In this document: positions 6,452 through 10,424 of the stretch, piece after piece
Layout of the letters: the number at the start of each line of letters is the position of its first letter
Position numbering within the stretch: position 1 is the first letter of the stretch
Assembly: GCA_021767625.1 (NCBI GenBank)
Contig: JAASTB010000048.1
Location: 1-10,424, forward strand
From: Wenzhouxiangella sp.
Lineage (GTDB): Bacteria; Pseudomonadota; Gammaproteobacteria; Xanthomonadales; Wenzhouxiangellaceae
DNA length: 10,424 bases
Direction: 5' to 3'
Translations under genes and position numbers: made by a program
The notes under the pieces: generated by a model
Seen by the model: only the letters and a program-made list of their open reading frames with translations
Told to the model about the DNA's origin: nothing
The model's database searches: none

Positions 6452-8509
6452 ATGAAGAGAATGCATCAATGCCTGACGGCCGCCGCCCTCCTGGGCCTGG
6501 TCGGCGCGCAGGCCCAAGCCGACGATCAGGCCGGCGCCTCGCCCGAGGCCAAGCTGGGCGAATGGGGTATCGCCACCGCCAACATCAGCGAGTCCGTGCA
6601 GCCGGGCGACGACTTCTTCACCTGGGTCAATGCCGGCTGGCTGGAATCGACCGAGATTCCGCCGGGCTTTTCGCGATGGGGCGCGTTCAACGAGCTGCGC
6701 ATCCTGTCCGAGGAACGCGTCGACGACATCATCAGCGACCTGGGCGACAACGAGCCGCAGCCGGGCAGCCCCTCGCAGCAGGTCGGCGACCTTTACGCGA
6801 GCTACATGAACGCCGAGCGCATCGACGAGCTCGGCCTGGACCCGATTCGCGAAACGCTCGACGAACTGCTGGCCATCGACTCGCACGAAGCCGCCGCCCG
6901 CTGGATGGGTCGTCAGGGCACCGGATCGATCGTGGCCGCCTTCGTCACGCTCGACCAGGGCAATCCCGAGCGCTACCTGACCTACTTGTACCAGAGCGGC
7001 CTGGGCCTGCCCGACCGCGACTATTACACGCGCGAAGACGAGCCCTTCCCGGGGCATCGCCAGGCCTATCGCGATTACATCGCCGCCACCTTCGAGCGCG
7101 CCGGTGTGGCGAACGCCGGGGACCGGGCCGACGCCGTGCTGGCCCTGGAGATGAAGCTGGCCGAGAACCACTGGACGCGCGTCGAGGCGCGTGACCGTCA
7201 GGCCAACTACAACCTGATGACGCCGGCCGAGCTGGCCGAGAATGCGCCCGGCTTCCCCTGGCAGGCCTTCCTGGCCGAACGCGAGCTGGACGGCATCGAG
7301 GAGATGGTGGTCGCCACCAACACCGCGATCTATGCCAACAGCGAAGTCTTCGCCGAGACGCCGGCGGAGGACTGGGCGTCCTGGCACGCTTTCCACTGGA
7401 TCAACAATCATGCCCCGCTCCTGTCGGGCGAATACGCCGACGCGCACTTCGCACTCTTCGACAAGCGACTCAACGGCGTCGAAGAACAGCGCGAGCGGGC
7501 CAAGCGCGGCATCAACTTCGTCAGCTCCCGGCTGGGCGAGCTGGTCGGGCGCGTCTACGTCGAGCGTCATTTCCCGGCCGACTACCGCGAGCAGATGATG
7601 GAACTCGTGGAGTACCTGCGCCGGGCCTTTGCCGAACGCCTCGACACCCTGGCCTGGATGGACGACGAGACGCGTGAAGAGGCTCACCGCAAGCTCGAGG
7701 CCTTCCTGCCCAAGATCGGCTACCCGGAGAAGTGGCGCGACTACTCGGAAGTGGCCATCGCCGCCAACGACCTGGTCGGCAACAGCCGCCGCATCAGCGA
7801 ATGGGCCTGGAACGATCAGCTCGCCAAGCTCGACGAGCCCGTTCGCTCATGGGAATGGGGCATGACGCCGCAGACGGTCAACGCCTACTACCATCCCACG
7901 CGCAACGAGATCGTCTTTCCGGCCGCGATCCTGCAGCCGCCCTTCTTCGATCCCAACGCCGACCCCGCGGTCAACTTCGGCGCTATCGGCGGCGTGATCG
8001 GCCATGAAATGGGCCACGGTTTCGACGATCAGGGTTCGCGCTCCGACGCCGACGGGGTACTGCGCAACTGGTGGACGGACGACTCGCGCGAGCAGTTCGA
8101 GCAGCGCACCGGCAAGCTCGTCGAGCAGTACAACGGCTTCGAACCGATCGAGGGCATGAACATCAACGGCGAGCTGACCCTGGGCGAGAACATCGGCGAC
8201 CTCGGCGGACTGTCGATCGCCCACCACGCCTACAAGATGTATCTCGACGATCATTCCGGCGGCGAAGCCCCGGTGCTCGGCGGCTACACCGGCGACCAGC
8301 GCTTCTTCATGGCCTGGGCCCAGGTCTGGCGCAATCTCTGGGCCAGCGAGGAATCGCTGCGCAACCGGTTGATCAACGATTCGCACAGCCCGGCCGAGTA
8401 CCGCGTCAACGGTATCGTGCGTAATCTCGACGCCTGGTACGAGGCCTTCGGCGTGAGCGAAGACGCCGAACTCTACCTGGCACCGGAGGACCGCGTCAGC
8501 ATCTGGTAG
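6452..8509 (+). CDS. Secreted M13 family zinc metallopeptidase (neprilysin/PepO-like)
   Basis: This 685-residue exported endopeptidase is of family M13, which cuts oligopeptides. The Sec signal peptide has MKRMHQC, a hydrophobic core and a likely cleavage site after AQA (residue 23). The N-terminal M13 region starts with VQPGDDFFTWVNAGW. The catalytic domain holds NAYY (477-480, substrate backbone binding), HEMGH (518-522, zinc ligands H518 and H522, general base E519), ENIGD (579-583, third zinc ligand E579, D583), and DSHSPAEYRVNG, carrying the His and Arg that stabilise the transition state and bind the substrate carboxylate. All key residues are present, so it should be active. Length matches bacterial family members. 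The start at 6452 has GGGGA 6 nt upstream; the in-frame ATG at 6386 would place 22 polar, basic residues before the signal peptide. The mature protein has no cysteine and is visibly acidic. Without a membrane anchor it should be periplasmic or released. Confidence 0.95.
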   Translation: MKRMHQCLTAAALLGLVGAQAQADDQAGASPEAKLGEWGIATANISESVQPGDDFFTWVNAGWLESTEIPPGFSRWGAFNELRILSEERVDDIISDLGDNEPQPGSPSQQVGDLYASYMNAERIDELGLDPIRETLDELLAIDSHEAAARWMGRQGTGSIVAAFVTLDQGNPERYLTYLYQSGLGLPDRDYYTREDEPFPGHRQAYRDYIAATFERAGVANAGDRADAVLALEMKLAENHWTRVEARDRQANYNLMTPAELAENAPGFPWQAFLAERELDGIEEMVVATNTAIYANSEVFAETPAEDWASWHAFHWINNHAPLLSGEYADAHFALFDKRLNGVEEQRERAKRGINFVSSRLGELVGRVYVERHFPADYREQMMELVEYLRRAFAERLDTLAWMDDETREEAHRKLEAFLPKIGYPEKWRDYSEVAIAANDLVGNSRRISEWAWNDQLAKLDEPVRSWEWGMTPQTVNAYYHPTRNEIVFPAAILQPPFFDPNADPAVNFGAIGGVIGHEMGHGFDDQGSRSDADGVLRNWWTDDSREQFEQRTGKLVEQYNGFEPIEGMNINGELTLGENIGDLGGLSIAHHAYKMYLDDHSGGEAPVLGGYTGDQRFFMAWAQVWRNLWASEESLRNRLINDSHSPAEYRVNGIVRNLDAWYEAFGVSEDAELYLAPEDRVSIW

Positions 8510-8521
8510 TCAAAACCCTGC

Positions 8522-8640
8522 AACCACGGAATACACGGAAGAGCACGGAAAAAGGACGAAAAGGCTCGGCGCTCGCTAAACGGCAATGTGCTGCCGCTGG
8601 ACCTTTGATCCGTGCATTCCGTGTTTTCCGTGGTTTCCGG
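8522..8640. repeat. CACGGAA-unit imperfect inverted repeat (MITE/REP-like element)
   Basis: The left arm (8522-8549) and right arm (8609-8635) are reverse complements apart from one or two substitutions and a one-base gap. Weaker pairing continues inward through the A-rich run and CCTTT. Within the left arm, CACGGAA recurs at 8525, 8534 and 8544, followed by a degenerate GGACGAA at 8554. The right arm carries the mirror TTCCGTG at 8617 and 8626, with degenerate copies at 8608 and 8634. The loop contains a small CGGCA/TGCCG hairpin at 8581-8596. There is no coding sequence. Such elements are, from memory, common between genes in many proteobacteria and often give spurious short protein predictions. 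It lies exactly between two converging genes, so it could also end transcription from both sides. Confidence 0.75.
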
Positions 8641-8653
8641 GTTTTTTGGTGCT

Positions 8654-10084
8654 TCACTCGTGAGCCAATCGCTTGGCCGTTTCCTCGATGAGCCACCACG
8701 CCGCCTCGACGTGCCTGCGTTCGACGCGCGTCTGGCCCGGAACGATGCGCAGCGCATAGCGGCCGTTCAGCCGCGTATGCGTCAGATACAGCTTGCCGCT
8801 GTCCTGGATATCCGCCAGCAAGCGAATGTTGGCTTTCTCGATCGCGGCCTCGTCCGTCTCCCCCGGCGGCATCCAGCGAAAACACACGCAGTTGAGCGGT
8901 GCCGGGGCGAGCCGTTCGAAGTTCGGATGATCCTCGATGCGTCCGGCCAGCCACTGGCCGTACTCGATATGTCGGCGCAGCATGACCTGCAGGCCCTCCA
9001 GCCCGAACGAGCGCATCACGAACCACAGCTTGAGCGCGCGGAAACGGCGACCGAGCTGGATACCCCAGTCGCGATAATTGCGCACCTGATCATCTGCCCG
9101 CGTCCTCAGGTACTCCGGCTGGATTTCGAAGGTGCGCACCAGGGCATCCACATCGCGCACGTAGTAGGCGGTACAGTCGAAGTTGGTCGCCATCCACTTG
9201 TGCGGATTGACGACGAAGGAATCGACGTTCCGGGCCGATCCCAGCATCCAGCGGAACTCCGGCAGCAGTAGCGCCGTACCGGCGTAGGCAGCATCGACGT
9301 GCAGCCAGATGCCGTATTCACCACAGACTTCGCCGATCGCCTCGATCGGGTCGATCGCCGTCGAACTGGTGGTCCCGAGTGCAGCGATGACACACAGCGG
9401 CGTGACGCCTTCGGCGCGGTCGGCTTCGATAGCCTCGACCAGGGCTTCAGGCCGCATGGCGAAGGACTCGTCGATGGCAACCCTTCTCAGCGAAGCCGAG
9501 CCGAAACCGGCGATCTTGACGTCCTTTTCAATCGACGAGTGCGTTTCGGTCGAGCAATAGACGGAAAAACGACGCTCTCCCTGGCCGGCAAAACCCCGTT
9601 CGTTGATCTCGAAGCCCGTCGCTCGCTCGCGCGCACTCAGCAATGCACAGAGCGTAGCCGTCGAGGCGGTGTCCTGGATCACGCCTTCGAAGTCACCCGG
9701 CAGGCCCAGCCAGTCGCGCAGCCACTCCATGACGCGGCCTTCCAGTTCGGCCGCCGCCGGCGAGGTTTCCCAACTCATGCATTGGGCGCCGAGCGTGGCC
9801 GTGAGCATCTCCGCCAGTACCGACGGGTAGGAGCTGTTGGCCGGAAAATAGGCCATGAACATCGGGTGTTGCCAGTGCGTCATGCCCGGCAGGATGAGCT
9901 CGCGGAAATCGGCGAAGACGTCGTTGATGTCCTCGCCCGACTCCGGGCCGGCCTCCGGCAGCATCTCGGCGATACCGCCCGGCTCGACCCGCGACTTGAC
10001 CGGCCGCTCTTCGAGCGTTTCCAGGTAATCCGCCATCCAGTCGACCAGTTCGTGGGCTTGGCGGCGAAACTCGTCGTTGTCCAT
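8654..10084 (-). CDS. Pyridoxal-phosphate-dependent decarboxylase, aromatic-L-amino-acid decarboxylase type
   Basis: This 476-residue group II PLP decarboxylase releases CO2 from an L-amino acid to give an amine. The length equals animal DOPA decarboxylase (about 480), and the whole sequence follows that subfamily. The N-terminus FRRQAHELVDWMADYLE is the typical swapped helix, followed by HPMFMAYFPANSSYPSVLAEML. H182 (THSSIEKD) stacks on the cofactor, D264 (HVDAAYAG) pairs with its ring nitrogen, and K296 (NPHKW) is the Schiff-base lysine. Y337 (NYRDWGIQLGRRFRALK) matches the flexible-loop tyrosine needed for decarboxylation rather than oxidative deamination. The start at 10084 has AGGA just upstream (spacing short, about 3 nt). 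It is cytoplasmic. It lies 34 nt behind the RCK-C gene on the same strand. Substrate (DOPA, tyrosine, tryptophan, phenylalanine or another) cannot be decided; diaminobutyrate or glutamate decarboxylase is less likely from the motifs. Confidence 0.92.
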   Translation of the reverse strand: MDNDEFRRQAHELVDWMADYLETLEERPVKSRVEPGGIAEMLPEAGPESGEDINDVFADFRELILPGMTHWQHPMFMAYFPANSSYPSVLAEMLTATLGAQCMSWETSPAAAELEGRVMEWLRDWLGLPGDFEGVIQDTASTATLCALLSARERATGFEINERGFAGQGERRFSVYCSTETHSSIEKDVKIAGFGSASLRRVAIDESFAMRPEALVEAIEADRAEGVTPLCVIAALGTTSSTAIDPIEAIGEVCGEYGIWLHVDAAYAGTALLLPEFRWMLGSARNVDSFVVNPHKWMATNFDCTAYYVRDVDALVRTFEIQPEYLRTRADDQVRNYRDWGIQLGRRFRALKLWFVMRSFGLEGLQVMLRRHIEYGQWLAGRIEDHPNFERLAPAPLNCVCFRWMPPGETDEAAIEKANIRLLADIQDSGKLYLTHTRLNGRYALRIVPGQTRVERRHVEAAWWLIEETAKRLAHE

Positions 10085-10118
10085 TGTTCCTGCTGCAGCT
10101 TGGTGAGATCGTACCCGG

Positions 10119-10424
10119 CTAATGCGCCACCGCCCGACGCCACCACGGACGTCTCGCCAGGCGCGGCTGACCGGTGCGCAAGTAGTGTACGACGTCCGGA
10201 TCCACTGCCACGGCCCAGATCAACTCCGCCGAGTGCGGCGTACCACAGAACAGGATGCGGTCGCCCATCGCGAGCGGCTCATCCTCGTCCGGCAGGAGCA
10301 TCACCCGATCGTCCCGGATGATCATCAGGACGAGCGCATCCATCTTCTCGCTGCGGTTGCGCGGATCGAGCGTGAGCATGCCCGCGGTGAAGGTGCGGCC
10401 GGCTTCGATGGCTTCGGCCAGCGG
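10119..10424 (-). CDS. Probable RCK-C (TrkA-C) domain protein of potassium channel/transport type, C-terminal end (5' end outside window)
   Basis: Only the last 101 residues are visible; the frame is open to the right edge, and the Met at 10379 is internal. The pattern around DALVLMIIRDDRVMLLPDEDEPLAMGDRILFCGT resembles the end of an RCK-C/TrkA-C domain: a strand carrying regulatory residues, then a 'linked to high-level stop' motif of the form LxxGDxxLFxG. These domains sit after NAD-binding RCK-N domains in potassium channels and Trk/Ktr regulators. After it comes a helical stretch, VAVDPDVVHYLRTG, and an Arg/Trp-rich basic tail ending AVAH. There is no membrane segment in the visible part. 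It stops 34 nt before the decarboxylase start, with no terminator seen, so the two are probably co-transcribed. Assignment rests on pattern recognition of a short fragment. Confidence 0.6.
   Translation of the reverse strand, partial: PLAEAIEAGRTFTAGMLTLDPRNRSEKMDALVLMIIRDDRVMLLPDEDEPLAMGDRILFCGTPHSAELIWAVAVDPDVVHYLRTGQPRLARRPWWRRAVAH

Noticed and set aside
6293..7687. 464-codon open frame on the minus strand opposite the symporter end and the M13 gene
   Set aside because: It spans the boundary of two well-supported genes and resembles no family; it is a product of GC-rich codon bias on the other strand.
8510..8653. Possible CRISPR array or tandem-repeat locus between the M13 and decarboxylase genes
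   Set aside because: The repeat unit is only about 7 bp at 9-10 nt spacing and is arranged as two mirrored arms, with no spacers of CRISPR size and no cas genes nearby.
8612..9271. Plus-strand open frame starting inside the inverted repeat and continuing antisense to the decarboxylase
   Set aside because: Its first residues are simply translated CACGGAA repeat, and the rest is antisense to a real gene.
9299..10321. 340-codon open frame on the plus strand opposite the decarboxylase and RCK-C genes
   Set aside because: It runs antisense through the PLP decarboxylase, whose cofactor residues are all recognisable, and crosses into the next gene.

Overview
The window looks like ordinary chromosomal DNA from a GC-rich (roughly 65%) Gram-negative bacterium, most likely a free-living gammaproteobacterium. 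A Wenzhouxiangella- or Chromatiales-like lineage is a guess from gene content and base composition, not a demonstrated placement. Supporting features are a CusA-type RND pump (which implies a tripartite envelope system), an apparent lipoprotein, a Sec-exported M13 peptidase and dense gene packing. Ten genes are supported, two of them cut by the window edges. No RNA gene, CRISPR array, insertion sequence or phage gene was seen, and base and codon use look uniform.

Layout. (1) At 1-2262 (+) lies a copper/silver detoxification block: the C-terminal half of a CusA-like pump, then a DUF411 lipoprotein with a CxCC motif and a Met-rich tail. (2) A perfect 20-bp GC-rich palindrome at 2269-2288 separates it from a convergent DUF302 gene (2302-2694, -). 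(3) From 2757 to 6354 (+) runs a compact three-gene unit: a membrane-anchored phospholipase D-like protein, a YhhN/TMEM86-type lysoplasmalogenase whose ribosome binding site overlaps the previous stop codon, and a DASS/SLC13 anion symporter joined to it by an ATGA stop/start overlap. (4) A secreted M13 (neprilysin/PepO family) zinc metallopeptidase occupies 6452-8509 (+). (5) The M13 gene converges on a pyridoxal-phosphate decarboxylase of the aromatic amino acid decarboxylase type (8654-10084, -). Between them sits a 114-bp or longer imperfect inverted repeat built from CACGGAA units at 9-10 nt spacing, a MITE- or REP-like intergenic element. (6) The decarboxylase lies 34 nt behind the end of a gene whose visible part resembles an RCK-C (TrkA-C) potassium-channel regulatory domain (10119-10424, -).

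How the genes may work together. The pump exports Cu(I)/Ag(I); DUF411 and DUF302 proteins are recurrent but poorly understood companions of such systems. The PLD-like protein, lysoplasmalogenase and DASS carrier are probably co-translated and could form a membrane-lipid turnover and product-uptake unit, but this is inference from gene order. The rest looks like housekeeping or accessory metabolism.

No clearly new multi-gene system was found. The best leads are: a pump that keeps nearly the whole methionine path but has Ile where E. coli CusA has the putative proton-relay Lys984; the overlapping PLD/lysoplasmalogenase/DASS unit; the PLD-like protein lacking the Asp of both HKD motifs; and the CACGGAA inverted-repeat element.
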